A stretch of DNA of 64,000 bases. It comes from Burkholderia sp. TSV86 (lineage in GTDB: Bacteria > Pseudomonadota > Gammaproteobacteria > Burkholderiales > Burkholderiaceae). Position numbers and translations under genes: made by a program. The notes beneath the pieces are model-generated. The model did not search any database, had not been told where the DNA came from, and saw only the letters and a program-made list of their open reading frames with translations. The first letter of the stretch is position 1. Each line of letters starts with the position of its first letter. Location: positions 30,537 to 94,536 of the forward strand of contig NZ_LOWB01000073.1 in the NCBI RefSeq assembly GCF_001522865.1, read 5' to 3'. Positions 33,684 to 46,757 of the stretch are shown one piece after another.

Positions 33684-34610
33684 ATGTCAGCGATAGAAAT
33701 CCGTCACGTCAAGAAGCGCTACAAATCGCTTCAGGCGCTCAAGGGTGTCAGCCTGTCGGTCGACGAAGGCGAGTTTTTCGGCTTGCTCGGCCCCAACGGT
33801 GCAGGTAAGACCACGCTCATCAGCATTCTTGCCGGCCTCGCGCGTGCCGACGAAGGCACCGTCTCGGTGCGCGGCCACGACGTCGTCAAGGATTTCCGCG
33901 CGGCGCGGCGCGCACTTGGCGTCGTGCCGCAGGAGCTGGTGTTCGATCCGTTCTTCTCGGTGCGCGAGACGCTCAGGATCCAGTCGGGCTATTTCGGGCT
34001 GCGCCGCAACGACGACTGGATTGACGAAGTAATGGACAACCTCGGCCTGGCCGATAAAGCCGATTCGAACATGCGCGCGCTGTCGGGCGGGATGAAGCGG
34101 CGCGTGCTGGTCGCGCAGGCGCTCGTTCACCGGCCTCCCGTGATCGTGCTCGACGAACCGACCGCGGGCGTCGATGTCGAACTGCGCCAAACGCTGTGGA
34201 AGTTTATTTCGCGGCTGAACCGCGAAGGCCATACGATCGTGCTGACGACGCACTATCTCGAAGAGGCTCAGGCGCTGTGCGACCGGATCGCGATGCTCAG
34301 GCGCGGCGAAGTTGTCGCGCTCGAGCGCACCCGCGCGCTGCTGCAGCGCTTCTCGGGGCTGCAACTGTTCGTGCGCCTGTCGCGCGGCGTGCTGCCCGCC
34401 GAGCTGCGTGCGCTCGAGGTCGAGGCTGAGCCCGCGTCCGCGCCCGGTCATCTGCTGCGCGTCGGCGATTATGACGAGGTCGAGAGGATTCTCGCGCGAT
34501 GCCGTGCGGCCGGCTGCGGCTTCGACGAAATCGAGATCCGCAAGGCCGATCTGGAGGATGTGTTCGTGCAAATCATGAGCGGCGCGGAAGTCGTCGAGGG
34601 CTTGGCATGA
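33684..34610 (+). CDS. ABC exporter ATP-binding protein (YadG/NodI type)
   Basis: 308 residues. Walker A GPNGAGKTT (about 37-45), the signature ALSGGMKRRVLVAQAL and Walker B VIVLDEPTAGVD are complete, followed by the DrrA/NodI-type C-terminal extension. It pairs with the ABC-2 permease that overlaps its stop (ATGA). It is most like E. coli YadG. The substrate is unknown; its location next to mla and murA hints at envelope traffic but proves nothing. The start was placed at ATG 33684 where homology begins. Confidence 0.88.
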   Translation: MSAIEIRHVKKRYKSLQALKGVSLSVDEGEFFGLLGPNGAGKTTLISILAGLARADEGTVSVRGHDVVKDFRAARRALGVVPQELVFDPFFSVRETLRIQSGYFGLRRNDDWIDEVMDNLGLADKADSNMRALSGGMKRRVLVAQALVHRPPVIVLDEPTAGVDVELRQTLWKFISRLNREGHTIVLTTHYLEEAQALCDRIAMLRRGEVVALERTRALLQRFSGLQLFVRLSRGVLPAELRALEVEAEPASAPGHLLRVGDYDEVERILARCRAAGCGFDEIEIRKADLEDVFVQIMSGAEVVEGLA

Positions 34611-35362
34611 ACGGGTTTCGCACGTTGTTCCACAAGGAGATCCTGCGGTTCTGGAAGGTGTCGTTCCAGACGGTGCTCGCGCCCGTCGTCACCGCGCTGC
34701 TGTATTTGACGATCTTTGGCCACGCGCTCACCGGGCGCGTGAACGTGTATCCGGGTGTCGAATACGTGAGCTTTCTCGTGCCAGGCCTCGTGATGATGAG
34801 CGTGCTGCAGAACGCGTTCGCAAACAGCTCGTCGTCGCTGATCCAATCGAAGATCACCGGCAATTTGGTGTTCGTGCTGCTGCCGCCGTTGTCGTATGCG
34901 GATATCTTCGGCGCTTACGTGCTTGCGTCGGTGGTGCGTGGGCTCGCGGTCGGCGCGGGTGTGTTCGCCGTGACGATCTGGTTTATCCCGGTCGGCTTCG
35001 CCGCGCCGTTCTACATCGTCGCGTTCGCGCTGTTCGGCTCGGCGATCCTCGGCACGCTCGGCCTCATCGCCGGCATCTGGGCCGAGAAGTTCGACCAGCT
35101 TGCCGCATTTCAGAACTTCCTCATCATGCCGCTCACTTTCCTGTCGGGCGTGTTCTATTCGACGCACTCGCTGCCGCACGTCTGGCGCGAGTTGTCGAGG
35201 CTTAATCCGTTTTTCTACATGATCGACGGCTTTCGCTATGGGTTCTTCGGCGTCGCCGACGTCAATCCGGCCGCGAGCCTCGCGATCGTCGCCGGATTTT
35301 TCGTGCTGCTTGCGCTGATCGCGATGCGTTTGCTCGCGACCGGCTATAAGCTGCGCCATTGA
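34607..35362 (+). CDS. ABC-2 type permease (YadH/NodJ type)
   Basis: 251 residues, six predicted membrane helices. ABC-2 family signatures are GVEYVSFLVPGLVMMSVLQNAF-like and FLIMPLTFLSGVFYSTHSLP. It forms the membrane part of the exporter with the preceding ATPase, to which it is translationally coupled. Confidence 0.88.
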   Translation: MNGFRTLFHKEILRFWKVSFQTVLAPVVTALLYLTIFGHALTGRVNVYPGVEYVSFLVPGLVMMSVLQNAFANSSSSLIQSKITGNLVFVLLPPLSYADIFGAYVLASVVRGLAVGAGVFAVTIWFIPVGFAAPFYIVAFALFGSAILGTLGLIAGIWAEKFDQLAAFQNFLIMPLTFLSGVFYSTHSLPHVWRELSRLNPFFYMIDGFRYGFFGVADVNPAASLAIVAGFFVLLALIAMRLLATGYKLRH

Positions 35363-35462
35363 AATGAAGCCAATTCCGTCCGCCGCGTTTGCCGCGCGCC
35401 GTTCGCGCGCGCCTGCACGCCCGACGCGGCGCGGCGCATATTGATGCATAGAGGAGCATGTC

Positions 35463-37060
<1,598 letters not shown>

Positions 37061-37064
<4 letters not shown>

Positions 37065-37720
37065 CGAGCGTACCGTTGACGCTGGCGTTGTCGAAAGGGC
37101 GTATCTTTGAGGAAACCGTGCCGCTGCTCGCGGCAGCGGGCGTGACGGTCGCCGAGGACCCGGAGCGTTCGCGCAAGCTGATCCTGCCGACCACCGATCC
37201 GAACCTGCGCGTGATCGTCGTGCGGGCGACCGACGTGCCTACCTACGTCGAGTACGGCGCGGCCGATTTCGGCGTGGCCGGCAAGGACGTGCTGATCGAG
37301 CACGGCGGTTCGGGGCTTTACCAGCCGATCGATCTGGACATCGCGCGCTGCCGGATGTCGGTGGCGGTGCCGGCCGGCTTCGATTATGCGAGCGCGGTGC
37401 GCCAGGGCGCGCGGCTGCGTGTGGCGACGAAGTACGTGCAGACCGCCCGCGAGCATTTCGCCGCGAAGGGAGTGCACGTCGACCTGATCAAACTGTACGG
37501 TTCGATGGAGCTTGCACCGCTCGTCGGCCTTGCCGACGCGATCGTCGATCTGGTGAGCTCGGGCGGCACGTTGAAGGCGAACAATTTGGTCGAGGTCGAG
37601 GAGATCATGCCGATCTCGTCGCGCCTCGTCGTGAACCAGGCCGCGCTGAAACTCAAGCGCGCCGCGCTGAAGCCGTTCCTCGACGCGTTCGAATGCGCGT
37701 CCAGACGAGACGGAATCTGA
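37061..37720 (+). CDS. hisG: ATP phosphoribosyltransferase catalytic subunit, short form
   Basis: 219 residues. It catalyses the first step of histidine synthesis (ATP + PRPP). It shows [23 protein letters not shown] and [13 protein letters not shown]. It lacks the C-terminal ACT-like regulatory domain, so it is the short HisG_S form, which works with a HisZ regulatory subunit; no hisZ is in this window. ATG 37061 overlaps the murA stop. Confidence 0.94.
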
Positions 37721-37761
37721 CCCCGAAAGATTTTCGGCGTATTACCGAAACGGATGACAGC

Positions 37762-39084
<1,323 letters not shown>

Positions 39085-39225
39085 GCGCCGTGCAAGCACG
39101 GCGCGAGCTGGAGCAACCAGAAAGACGATCCCCCGAGACCAGGCCGGCCAAGCGTCTCGCGCGATGCCGGGCGTCGCGCGGGCGCGCCTTGCCGGAACCA
39201 CGCGGCGCATGACGCCGCCGCCGCC

Positions 39226-40296
39226 ATGACCACGCCAGAAGACATCATCCGCCGCGACGTGCTCGCGATGACCAGCTATCCGGTGCCGGACGCGACGGGC
39301 TTCGTGAAGCTCGACGCGATGGAGAACCCGTATGGGCTGCCCCAGCCGCTCGCGGCCGGGCTCGGCGCGTGCCTCGCGCAGGTCGCGCTGAACCGCTACC
39401 CGGCGCCGCGCCCCGCCGCGCTGATCGACGCGCTGCGCACGGCGATGCGCGTGCCCGCCGGCTGCGACGTGCTGCTTGGCAACGGCTCAGACGAAATTAT
39501 CGCGATGCTCGCCACCGCATGCGCGAAACCGGGCGCGAAGGTGCTCGCGCCGGTGCCGGGCTTCACGATGTACGAGCAACTCGCGCGGCTCGCGCAGCTC
39601 GACTTCGTCGGCGTGCCGCTCGCGGCCGATCTGACGCTCGACGTCGACGCGATGCTCGCGGCGCTCGCCGAGCACCAGCCGGCGCTTGTCTATCTCGCAT
39701 ACCCGAACAACCCGACAGGCACGCTGTTTCCGCAGCGCGACATCGAACGGATTATCGCGGCCGCGCGCGCGAGCCTCGTCGTGATCGACGAGGCATACCA
39801 GCCGTTCGCGCAGCATAGCTGGCTGCCGCGCGCGGACGAGTTCGACAACGTGGTGGTGATGCGCACGATGTCGAAGCTCGGGCTCGCGGGCATCCGTCTG
39901 GGCTATCTCGTCGGACGGCCCGTGTGGCTCGCGCACCTCGACAAGGTGCGCCCGCCTTATAACGTCAACGTGCTCACGCAGGCGGCGGCCGAATACCTGC
40001 TCGCGCATCTGGATGTGCTCGACGCGCAAGCCGCCGAGTTGCGCGCGGCGCGCGCCGGCCTGGCGCAGGCGATCGGCGTGCTGCCGGGTGCGACGGTGTT
40101 TCCGAGCGCGGCGAATTTCCTGCTGGTGCGGGTGCCGGACGCGGCTGCCGTGTTCGATGTCCTTTTGACCGAGCGGGTGCTGGTCAAAAACGTGAGTAAA
40201 ATGCATCCGTTGCTGGCCGATTGCTTGCGCATAACGATTGGGTCTCCCGACGAAAATGCGCGTCTTCTGGCCGCGTTGAAGCTGGCGCTGCCCTGA
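39226..40296 (+). CDS. hisC: Histidinol-phosphate aminotransferase
   Basis: 356 residues, class I/II PLP aminotransferase. [18 protein letters not shown] and YPNNPTG are present, and the PLP lysine lies in [15 protein letters not shown]. It converts imidazole-acetol phosphate and glutamate to histidinol phosphate. Its position between hisD and hisB supports HisC over other aminotransferases. The 141 nt gap from hisD contains no other gene. Confidence 0.94.
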   Translation: MTTPEDIIRRDVLAMTSYPVPDATGFVKLDAMENPYGLPQPLAAGLGACLAQVALNRYPAPRPAALIDALRTAMRVPAGCDVLLGNGSDEIIAMLATACAKPGAKVLAPVPGFTMYEQLARLAQLDFVGVPLAADLTLDVDAMLAALAEHQPALVYLAYPNNPTGTLFPQRDIERIIAAARASLVVIDEAYQPFAQHSWLPRADEFDNVVVMRTMSKLGLAGIRLGYLVGRPVWLAHLDKVRPPYNVNVLTQAAAEYLLAHLDVLDAQAAELRAARAGLAQAIGVLPGATVFPSAANFLLVRVPDAAAVFDVLLTERVLVKNVSKMHPLLADCLRITIGSPDENARLLAALKLALP

Positions 40297-40359
40297 CGGG
40301 CCATCTCGGGGCGCCGCGTTTCGGGTCCCCATTTAATTCAGTCAATTCAAGGAATCACC

Positions 40360-40947
40360 ATGCGCGTGGCGCAAGTCGTTCGCAACACTAGCGAAACGCA
40401 GATCCGTGTGAAGATCGACCTCGACGGCGCGGGCAAGCAAAAGCTCGCGACCGGCGTGCCGTTTCTCGACCATATGCTCGATCAGATCGCGCGCCATGGT
40501 CTCGTCGATCTCGATATCGAAGCGCATGGCGACACGCACATCGACGATCACCATACGGTCGAAGACGTCGGCATCACGCTCGGCCAGGCCGTGGCGAAAG
40601 CGGTCGGCGACAAGAAGGGGATTCGCCGCTACGGCCATGCTTATGTGCCGCTCGACGAGGCGCTGTCGCGCGTCGTGATCGATTTCTCCGGGCGTCCGGG
40701 GCTCGAATTCCATGTGCCGTTCACGCGTGCGCGGATCGGCACGTTCGACGTCGATCTGTCGATCGAATTCTTCCGCGGCTTCGTCAACCATGCGGGTGTG
40801 ACGCTGCATATCGACAATCTGCGCGGCATCAACGCGCATCATCAGCTCGAAACGGTGTTCAAGGCGTTCGGCCGCGCGCTGAGGATGGCGGTGGAACTGG
40901 ATGAGCGCGCGGCGGGACAGATTCCGTCAACGAAGGGCAGCCTCTGA
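40360..40947 (+). CDS. hisB: Imidazoleglycerol-phosphate dehydratase
   Basis: 195 residues, monofunctional (no N-terminal phosphatase). The Mn-binding motifs are duplicated and intact: [26 protein letters not shown] and [18 protein letters not shown]. It dehydrates imidazole-glycerol phosphate. An AAGGA-like SD (40350-40354) precedes ATG 40360. Confidence 0.96.
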   Translation: MRVAQVVRNTSETQIRVKIDLDGAGKQKLATGVPFLDHMLDQIARHGLVDLDIEAHGDTHIDDHHTVEDVGITLGQAVAKAVGDKKGIRRYGHAYVPLDEALSRVVIDFSGRPGLEFHVPFTRARIGTFDVDLSIEFFRGFVNHAGVTLHIDNLRGINAHHQLETVFKAFGRALRMAVELDERAAGQIPSTKGSL

Positions 40948-41001
40948 ATTCCGGCTGAATAGACAACAACCCCCTGGCTTCGGCGGTTGCGCCGGATCGC
41001 G

Positions 41002-41622
41002 ATGGATCTGCTCAAATCGTTCATTTCACTGCTCGCGCTGATCAATCCGCTCGGCGCGGTGCCTTTTTTTCTGAGCCTGACCGCTCAGCAGTCGGACACG
41101 GAGCGCCATCACACCATCCGTATCGCGACGATCTCGGTGTTCTGCGTGATCGCAGTGACGGCGTTGCTCGGCCAACAGATCATCGATTTCTTCGGCATTT
41201 CGGTGGGCTCGCTGCAGGCGGGCGGCGGGATCATCATGCTGTTGATGGCGATTTCGATGCTCAATGCCCAGACCAGCAACACGCGTTCGACGCCGGAGGA
41301 GCGGGACGAGGCGGAATCGAAGAACAGCATCGCGGTCGTGCCGCTTGCCATTCCGCTGCTCACCGGGCCGGGCTCGATCAGCACGGTGATCGTCTATGCA
41401 GCGGGCGCTCACCACTGGTATGACCGGTTCGGGCTCGTCGCGATCGGCGCGGTGCTCGCGCTGCTATGTTTTGGTGCAATGCAGTTGGCCGAGCCGATCG
41501 CGAATTGGATTGGCCGCACCGGCATCAACATCGTCACGCGGCTGATGGGTTTGATGCTGGCCGCGCTGGCCGTCGAATTCATTGCCAATGGAATCAAGGC
41601 CTTGTTGCCTGGACTGAAATGA
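41002..41622 (+). CDS. MarC-family integral membrane protein
   Basis: 206 residues, about six membrane helices. MarC/YhgN-family marks are INPLGAVPFFLSLT, SLQAGGGIIMLLMAISML and AIPLLTGPGSISTVI. The family function is unknown despite the historical 'multiple antibiotic resistance' name. It is embedded in the his cluster between hisB and hisH in the same orientation. ATG 41002 was preferred to TTG 40987. Confidence 0.88.
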   Translation: MDLLKSFISLLALINPLGAVPFFLSLTAQQSDTERHHTIRIATISVFCVIAVTALLGQQIIDFFGISVGSLQAGGGIIMLLMAISMLNAQTSNTRSTPEERDEAESKNSIAVVPLAIPLLTGPGSISTVIVYAAGAHHWYDRFGLVAIGAVLALLCFGAMQLAEPIANWIGRTGINIVTRLMGLMLAALAVEFIANGIKALLPGLK

Positions 41623-41768
41623 AACCGCCGCCGCGCTTGCTCAGGCCGCTGTTGCCGACGGATGCGGCACGCTTGCCGGGCAGGGCTGTCTGCCAGGGGC
41701 GGCCCGGTAAGTTTTTTTGATTTGGAGCGGGCGCTGCCGCGCCGGCTCCGGTCCCTTGCAAAGCTGAC

Positions 41769-42410
41769 ATGAAAACTTCGATTGCGATTGTGGATTATGG
41801 GATGGGCAACCTGCGCTCGGTCGCGCAGGCGCTCATGAAAGCGGAGCCCGCCGCCGACGTGGCGATCGTCGATCGGCCTGAAGGGATTCGCGCGGCGGAC
41901 CGCGTCGTGCTGCCGGGCCAAGGTGCGATGCCGGACTGCATGCGCTGCCTGAACGAGTCCGGGCTTAGGGATGCGGTGGTCGACGCAGCGCGCACCAAGC
42001 CGCTGCTCGGTGTGTGCATTGGCGAGCAGATGCTGTTCGATTGGAGTTCGGAAGGCGATACGCCGGGCCTCGGTCTGATGGCGGGCAAGGTGCTGCGCTT
42101 CGAGCTTGACGGCCGGCTGCAGGACGATGGCTCGCGCTTCAAGGTGCCGCAGATGGGCTGGAACCGCGTAAGCCAGACTAAGCCGCATCCGTTGTGGGAC
42201 GGCGTGCCCGACGATGCTTATTTCTATTTCGTGCATAGCTATTACGTCGTAACGGACGATCCGGCGCACGTCGCGGGCGAGACCGATTACGGTGGCGCGT
42301 TCACGTCGGCGGTGGCGCGCGACAATCTCTTCGCGACCCAATTTCACCCGGAAAAAAGCGCGCAGGCAGGCTTGCGGCTGTACCGGAATTTTGTCCACTG
42401 GAACCCGTGA
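41769..42410 (+). CDS. hisH: Imidazole glycerol phosphate synthase, glutaminase subunit
   Basis: 213 residues, class I glutamine amidotransferase. The Cys nucleophile is in [12 protein letters not shown], the His-Glu pair in ATQFHPEKS, and the N-terminus [14 protein letters not shown] is typical. It supplies ammonia to HisF through an internal tunnel. Confidence 0.95.
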   Translation: MKTSIAIVDYGMGNLRSVAQALMKAEPAADVAIVDRPEGIRAADRVVLPGQGAMPDCMRCLNESGLRDAVVDAARTKPLLGVCIGEQMLFDWSSEGDTPGLGLMAGKVLRFELDGRLQDDGSRFKVPQMGWNRVSQTKPHPLWDGVPDDAYFYFVHSYYVVTDDPAHVAGETDYGGAFTSAVARDNLFATQFHPEKSAQAGLRLYRNFVHWNP

Positions 42411-42412
42411 CC

Positions 42413-42461
42413 GTGTCGCGGCAGCGACACGCGATTTGCGCAAAACGCCCGTCACACGGGC
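42413..42461 (+). terminator. Two hairpins after hisH (attenuator/terminator candidate)
   Basis: GTGTCGC/GCGACAC (42413-42430, 4-nt loop) and GCCCGT/ACGGGC (42447-42461, 3-nt loop) followed by TTTCC. The T-run is short, so at most partial termination between hisH and hisA. Confidence 0.35.
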
Positions 42462-42575
42462 TTTCCGGGCAGTTGCGCGCAACGAGTTGTACTAAACTAG
42501 CGACACGGCATCGCACCGGATGGGCCGGCGCACGCCTTTCGATCACTTCATTTTCCCTGACAACACCCGATTGCT

Positions 42576-43331
42576 ATGCTGCTGATTCCGGCCATCGATC
42601 TTAAAGACGGTCAGTGTGTGCGCCTCAAACAAGGCGATATGGACCAGGCGACGATTTTTTCCGAGGATCCCGCGGCGATGGCCCGTAAATGGGTCAATCT
42701 CGGGGCGCGGCGGTTGCATCTCGTCGATCTGAACGGCGCATTCGCCGGCAAGCCGAAAAATCTCGACGCGATCGAGGCCATTCTCGATGAAGTCGGCGAC
42801 GAGATTCCCGTGCAACTGGGCGGCGGCATCCGCAGCCTCGAGACGATCGAGAAATATCTGGATGCCGGGTTGTCCTACGTGATCATCGGCACGGCGGCGG
42901 TGAAGGACCCGGGCTTTCTGCAGGACGCGTGCAGCGCGTTCGCGGGCAGCATCATCGTCGGCCTCGACGCGAAGGACGGCAAGGTTGCAACCGATGGCTG
43001 GAGCAAGCTGACGGGCCATGAAGTGGTCGATCTTGCGAAGAAGTTCGAGGATTACGGCGTCGAGTCGATCGTGTACACCGATATCGGCCGCGACGGGATG
43101 CTGCAAGGCATCAACATCGACGCGACCGTCAAGCTCGCGCAGGCGGTCAGCATTCCGGTGATCGCAAGCGGCGGGCTGTCCAACCTCGCGGATATCGACA
43201 AGCTCTGCAGCGTGGAGGACGAAGGCATCGAAGGCGTGATTTGCGGCCGCGCGATCTACTCGGGCGATCTCGATTTCGCCGCCGCGCAAAAACGCGCGGA
43301 CGAACTGAGCGGCGAACTCGACGACGCCTGA
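42576..43331 (+). CDS. hisA: ProFAR isomerase (phosphoribosylformimino-AICAR-P isomerase)
   Basis: 251 residues, TIM barrel with the two half-barrel phosphate motifs (QLGGGIRSL and IASGGLSNL). The catalytic Asp is near the start ([14 protein letters not shown]) and a second acidic residue lies in [10 protein letters not shown]. It performs the Amadori rearrangement before HisFH. Confidence 0.95.
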   Translation: MLLIPAIDLKDGQCVRLKQGDMDQATIFSEDPAAMARKWVNLGARRLHLVDLNGAFAGKPKNLDAIEAILDEVGDEIPVQLGGGIRSLETIEKYLDAGLSYVIIGTAAVKDPGFLQDACSAFAGSIIVGLDAKDGKVATDGWSKLTGHEVVDLAKKFEDYGVESIVYTDIGRDGMLQGINIDATVKLAQAVSIPVIASGGLSNLADIDKLCSVEDEGIEGVICGRAIYSGDLDFAAAQKRADELSGELDDA

Positions 43332-43365
43332 CGCACGCCCGATCCGCCGATCGTTTTTTCGCCAA

Positions 43366-43389
43366 GCCGGCCACGCGAACGTGGCCGGC
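43366..43389 (+). other. Perfect 10-bp hairpin upstream of hisF
   Basis: GCCGGCCACG and CGTGGCCGGC pair perfectly around a CGAA tetraloop, between hisA and hisF (27 nt before the hisF ATG). No T-run follows on the plus strand; a T6 run lies on its 5' side. It could be an mRNA processing/stability element. Confidence 0.6.
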
Positions 43390-43416
43390 ATTACTCGCGG
43401 CATGCCGCGCAACATC

Positions 43417-44193
43417 ATGGCTTTAGCTAAACGCATCATTCCCTGTCTCGACGTGACCGCCGGGCGCGTCGTCAAGGGCGTCAATTTCGTCGAGTTGCGC
43501 GACGCGGGCGATCCTGTCGAGATCGCGCGTCGCTACGACGAACAAGGTGCCGACGAACTCACGTTCCTTGACATTACCGCGACGTCGGACGGCCGCGATC
43601 TGATCCTGCCGATCATCGAGGCGGTTGCGTCGCAGGTGTTCATCCCGCTCACGGTGGGCGGCGGTGTGCGCGCGGTCGAGGACGTCCGGCGGCTTTTGAA
43701 TGCCGGTGCGGACAAGGTCAGCATGAATTCGTCGGCGGTCGCGAATCCTCAGCTCGTGCGCGACGCGGCCGATAAATACGGCTCGCAGTGCATCGTCGTC
43801 GCGATCGACGCGAAGCGCGTGTCCGCCGATGGCGAGCCGCCGCGCTGGGAAGTGTTCACGCACGGCGGCCGCAAGCAAACCGGCCTCGAGGCGGTGGAAT
43901 GGGCGCGCAAGATGGCCGGGCTCGGCGCGGGCGAGATCCTGCTGACGAGCATGGATCGCGACGGCACCAAGGCAGGCTTCGATCTCGCTCTCACGCGCGC
44001 GGTGTCGGACGCGGTGCCGGTGCCCGTGATCGCATCGGGCGGCGTCGGCTCGCTCGAGCATCTGGCTGAGGGCATCATCGACGGCCGCGCGGACGCCGTG
44101 TTGGCCGCAAGCATCTTTCACTATGGCGAGCACACGGTCGGTGAGGCAAAGCGCTTCATGGCCGCGCGCGGTATTCCGGTGAGGCTGGGATGA
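43417..44193 (+). CDS. hisF: Imidazole glycerol phosphate synthase, cyclase subunit
   Basis: 258 residues, TIM barrel. [18 protein letters not shown] with the catalytic Asp, the second acidic residue in [15 protein letters not shown], and phosphate loops [10 protein letters not shown] and [10 protein letters not shown] are all present. It makes IGP and AICAR using ammonia from HisH. ATG 43417 was chosen; GTG 43381 falls inside the hairpin. It overlaps hisI by ATGA. Confidence 0.96.
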   Translation: MALAKRIIPCLDVTAGRVVKGVNFVELRDAGDPVEIARRYDEQGADELTFLDITATSDGRDLILPIIEAVASQVFIPLTVGGGVRAVEDVRRLLNAGADKVSMNSSAVANPQLVRDAADKYGSQCIVVAIDAKRVSADGEPPRWEVFTHGGRKQTGLEAVEWARKMAGLGAGEILLTSMDRDGTKAGFDLALTRAVSDAVPVPVIASGGVGSLEHLAEGIIDGRADAVLAASIFHYGEHTVGEAKRFMAARGIPVRLG

Positions 44194-44603
44194 ATGACGA
44201 ACGCAAGCCGGGCGGCTGGCTCGACAAGGTGCGCTGGGACGGCAACGGGCTCGTGCCGGTGATCGCGCAGGATGCGGCGACCGGTGACGTGCTGATGTTC
44301 GCGTGGATGAACCGCGAGGCGCTGGCCAAGACGGTCGAGACCAAGCGCGCGGTGTATTTTTCACGCTCGCGGCAGCGCTTGTGGTTCAAGGGCGAAGAGT
44401 CGGGTCACGTGCAGCATGTGCGCGAGGTGCGGCTCGATTGCGACGAGGACGTCGTGCTGCTGAAGGTCGAGCAGGTCGCGGGCATCGCGTGCCACACTGG
44501 CCGGCGCTCGTGCTTCTTCCAGAAATTCGACGGCACCGTCGACGGCGGCGAATGGATCGCGGTCGATCCGGTGCTCAAAGACCCCGAACAGATCTACAAA
44601 TGA
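44190..44603 (+). CDS. hisI: Phosphoribosyl-AMP cyclohydrolase
   Basis: 137 residues, monofunctional. Metal ligands are in [14 protein letters not shown] and [32 protein letters not shown] is the standard substrate loop. It overlaps both hisF and hisE by four bases. Confidence 0.95.
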   Translation: MNDERKPGGWLDKVRWDGNGLVPVIAQDAATGDVLMFAWMNREALAKTVETKRAVYFSRSRQRLWFKGEESGHVQHVREVRLDCDEDVVLLKVEQVAGIACHTGRRSCFFQKFDGTVDGGEWIAVDPVLKDPEQIYK

Positions 44604-44971
44604 CCACGCAATCGACGACCACCGATACGCTGCTGCGCCTGGCTGCGGTGATCGACAGCCGCAAGGGCGGCGATCCGGAGCAATCGTATGTGTCGCGGCT
44701 CTTCCATAAGGGCGACGACGCGGTGCTGAAGAAAATCGGCGAGGAAGCGACCGAAGTGGTGCTCGCCGCGAAGGACGTGCGCCAGGGCGGCGCGCCGTCC
44801 GCGCTCGTCGGCGAAGTTGCCGACCTATGGTTTCATTGTCTCGTCGCGCTGTCTCATTTCGATCTCAGTCCCGCCGACGTGCTCGCCGAACTCGAGCGCC
44901 GCGAGGGGATGTCCGGCATCGAAGAGAAGGCGCTGCGCAAACGCCGCGAGCGCGAGGCGAACGGCGGATGA
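44600..44971 (+). CDS. hisE: Phosphoribosyl-ATP pyrophosphatase
   Basis: 123 residues, all-alpha MazG-like fold with [16 protein letters not shown] as the Mg-binding Glu motif and [12 protein letters not shown]. It is the last biosynthetic gene of the his cluster and is separate from hisI, unlike enteric HisIE fusions. Confidence 0.94.
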   Translation: MTTQSTTTDTLLRLAAVIDSRKGGDPEQSYVSRLFHKGDDAVLKKIGEEATEVVLAAKDVRQGGAPSALVGEVADLWFHCLVALSHFDLSPADVLAELERREGMSGIEEKALRKRREREANGG

Positions 44972-45025
44972 GAGCGGTGCGCGATTGCGTGCGCGTGAAA
45001 TTTGTCATCAAAGGAGAATAGCATC

Positions 45026-45412
45026 ATGCAAGAGTCGCCGAATTCGCTGCCGTCGCTCTCGACCGCGGCTTCCAGCGAACGCCTGCAATCGCTGCGTACA
45101 TTGACGCACATTCTCTACCTGCTCTATGCGATTCATTGGCTGACGGGTGGTATTACGGGCATCGTCGCGATCATCATTAACTACGTGAAGCGCGACGATA
45201 CGGTCGGCACCGCGTATCAAGCGCATTTCGAATGGCAGATCCGCACGTTTTGGCGCGCGCTGATTGCTTACTTGATCGGGTTCGCGCTGCTGATCGTCGG
45301 CGTCGGTTTCATCGTGCTGGGCGCAGTGTGGATTTGGACGCTTTATCGCATCATCAAAGGTTGGCTGTTTTTGAACGACAACAAGACGCTCGATCCGCAG
45401 GCTTGGTTCTGA
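45026..45412 (+). CDS. Small membrane protein of DUF4870 type
   Basis: 128 residues. After a hydrophilic N-terminus there are three hydrophobic segments (about 34-58, 82-104, 104-118) with INYVKRDDTVGTAYQAHFEWQ. The loop 'THFRWQIRTFW'-like is usual for the family. Function unknown. AAGGAG (45011-45016) sets ATG 45026. It is transcribed with the his and tat genes. Confidence 0.78.
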   Translation: MQESPNSLPSLSTAASSERLQSLRTLTHILYLLYAIHWLTGGITGIVAIIINYVKRDDTVGTAYQAHFEWQIRTFWRALIAYLIGFALLIVGVGFIVLGAVWIWTLYRIIKGWLFLNDNKTLDPQAWF

Positions 45413-45439
45413 TCCACTCGAGCGGCGTCAGGGAGCACG

Positions 45440-45820
45440 ATGAGTCACGATCCGAATTGCCTGTTTTGCAAGATCGCAGCAGGCGACATTCCGAGCACGA
45501 AAGTGCATGAGGACGACGAATTCGTCGCGTTCCGCGACATCCGGCCCGCGGCCGACACGCATGTGCTCGTGATCCCGCGCCGGCATGTGCCGACGCTGTC
45601 GTCCGTTACCGCGGAAGATGCGCCGCTGCTTGGTAGAATGTTGGTCCTCGTTGCGAGGCTCGCCGAGCAGCTGGGCTGTGCGTATGTGAGCGGCGGCGGC
45701 GCTGGCGGCGAAACCGGCTTCCGGACCGTGATCAACACCGGGCCGGGCGGTGGACAGGAGGTCTACCATCTGCATGCGCATGTTCTGGCCGGGCCGCGTC
45801 CGTGGCGCCGGATGGGTTGA
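45440..45820 (+). CDS. hinT: HIT-family nucleoside phosphoramidase
   Basis: 126 residues. It shows NCLFCKIAAGDIPS at the N-terminus and the histidine triad HLHAHVLAG near the C-terminus. It hydrolyses AMP-lysine/phosphoramidates in family members. It lies between the DUF4870-like gene and tatA, as in other Burkholderiales. Confidence 0.9.
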   Translation: MSHDPNCLFCKIAAGDIPSTKVHEDDEFVAFRDIRPAADTHVLVIPRRHVPTLSSVTAEDAPLLGRMLVLVARLAEQLGCAYVSGGGAGGETGFRTVINTGPGGGQEVYHLHAHVLAGPRPWRRMG

Positions 45821-45913
45821 GCGGCGAGCGTGCGCCGTTCGGGCGAAGCCGGCGCTGGCTGGCCGGATTGAGAAATGGCGCCGCGAGGCCGGCGCGGTTA
45901 GGAGAGTTTCATC

Positions 45914-46147
45914 ATGGGCGGATTGAGTATTTGGCATTGGCTGATCGTATTGCTGATCGTCGCGCTGGTGTTCGGCACGAAGAAACTACGCAATATCGGC
46001 AGTGATCTCGGCGGCGCGGTCAAGGGCTTCAAGGACGGCATGCGCGATGCCGACGCGCCGGCGGATGCGCAGCAACTGCCGCGCTCGGGCTCGGTGAACG
46101 TCGACGCGAAGGATGCGGCGCGTTCGTCGGACTCGAACAAGGCGTGA
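45914..46147 (+). CDS. tatA: Sec-independent translocase protein TatA
   Basis: 77 residues. A single N-terminal helix ([16 protein letters not shown]) is followed by the amphipathic helix [21 protein letters not shown] and an acidic tail. It forms the pore-like oligomer for folded twin-arginine substrates. A GGAGAG SD (45901-45906) is present; tatB follows 26 nt later. Confidence 0.95.
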   Translation: MGGLSIWHWLIVLLIVALVFGTKKLRNIGSDLGGAVKGFKDGMRDADAPADAQQLPRSGSVNVDAKDAARSSDSNKA

Positions 46148-46173
46148 CGTATCGAAACTGACGGGGCGCCGCG

Positions 46174-46719
46174 ATGCTTGATCTCGGTCTTTCGAAGATG
46201 GCGCTGATCGGCGTCGTCGCGCTCGTCGTGCTCGGCCCCGAGCGGCTGCCGCGCGTCGCACGCACGGCGGGCGCCCTGTTCGGGCGCGCGCAGCGCTATA
46301 TCAACGACGTGAAATCCGAAGTCGCGCGTGAGATCGAACTCGATGCGCTGCGCTCGATGAAGAGCGATTTCGAGCAAGCCGCGCGCAACGTCGAGAATAC
46401 GATTCACGACAATCTGCGCGAGCATGAGCGCGATCTCAATGCCGCATGGCAATCGGCGGTATCGCCGGGCGAGCCGGGCGGCGGCGTTTTGGCCGATTCC
46501 GGCGGCATGCCGGGCGATGCGGGCGCGCCGCTCGCCGATCCGTCGTGGCGCTTGGCGTCCGCCATGCCGGCCAAGCGGCGCAACTGGCGCGTCAAGAAAT
46601 CGGCTACCCCCGTCTGGTATAAGCGTGCGACCATGCGTCGTACTCAAGTGCAATCCGGCGCGGCGCGCGTCGCGCGGCATCGGCCGGCAAGCCTGCGACG
46701 TCCCGTGCGCTTCTTCTGA
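46174..46719 (+). CDS. tatB: Sec-independent translocase protein TatB
   Basis: 181 residues. It shows MLDLGLSKMALIGVVALVVLGPERLPRVAR-type TatB helix and hinge, then a long amphipathic/charged region. With TatC it forms the twin-arginine receptor. The C-terminal 70 residues are Gly/Pro/Arg-rich and probably disordered. Confidence 0.94.
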   Translation: MLDLGLSKMALIGVVALVVLGPERLPRVARTAGALFGRAQRYINDVKSEVAREIELDALRSMKSDFEQAARNVENTIHDNLREHERDLNAAWQSAVSPGEPGGGVLADSGGMPGDAGAPLADPSWRLASAMPAKRRNWRVKKSATPVWYKRATMRRTQVQSGAARVARHRPASLRRPVRFF

Positions 46720-46757
46720 GCGACGATGCACGTGCATCATTTCAACCGAGGGCCGGT

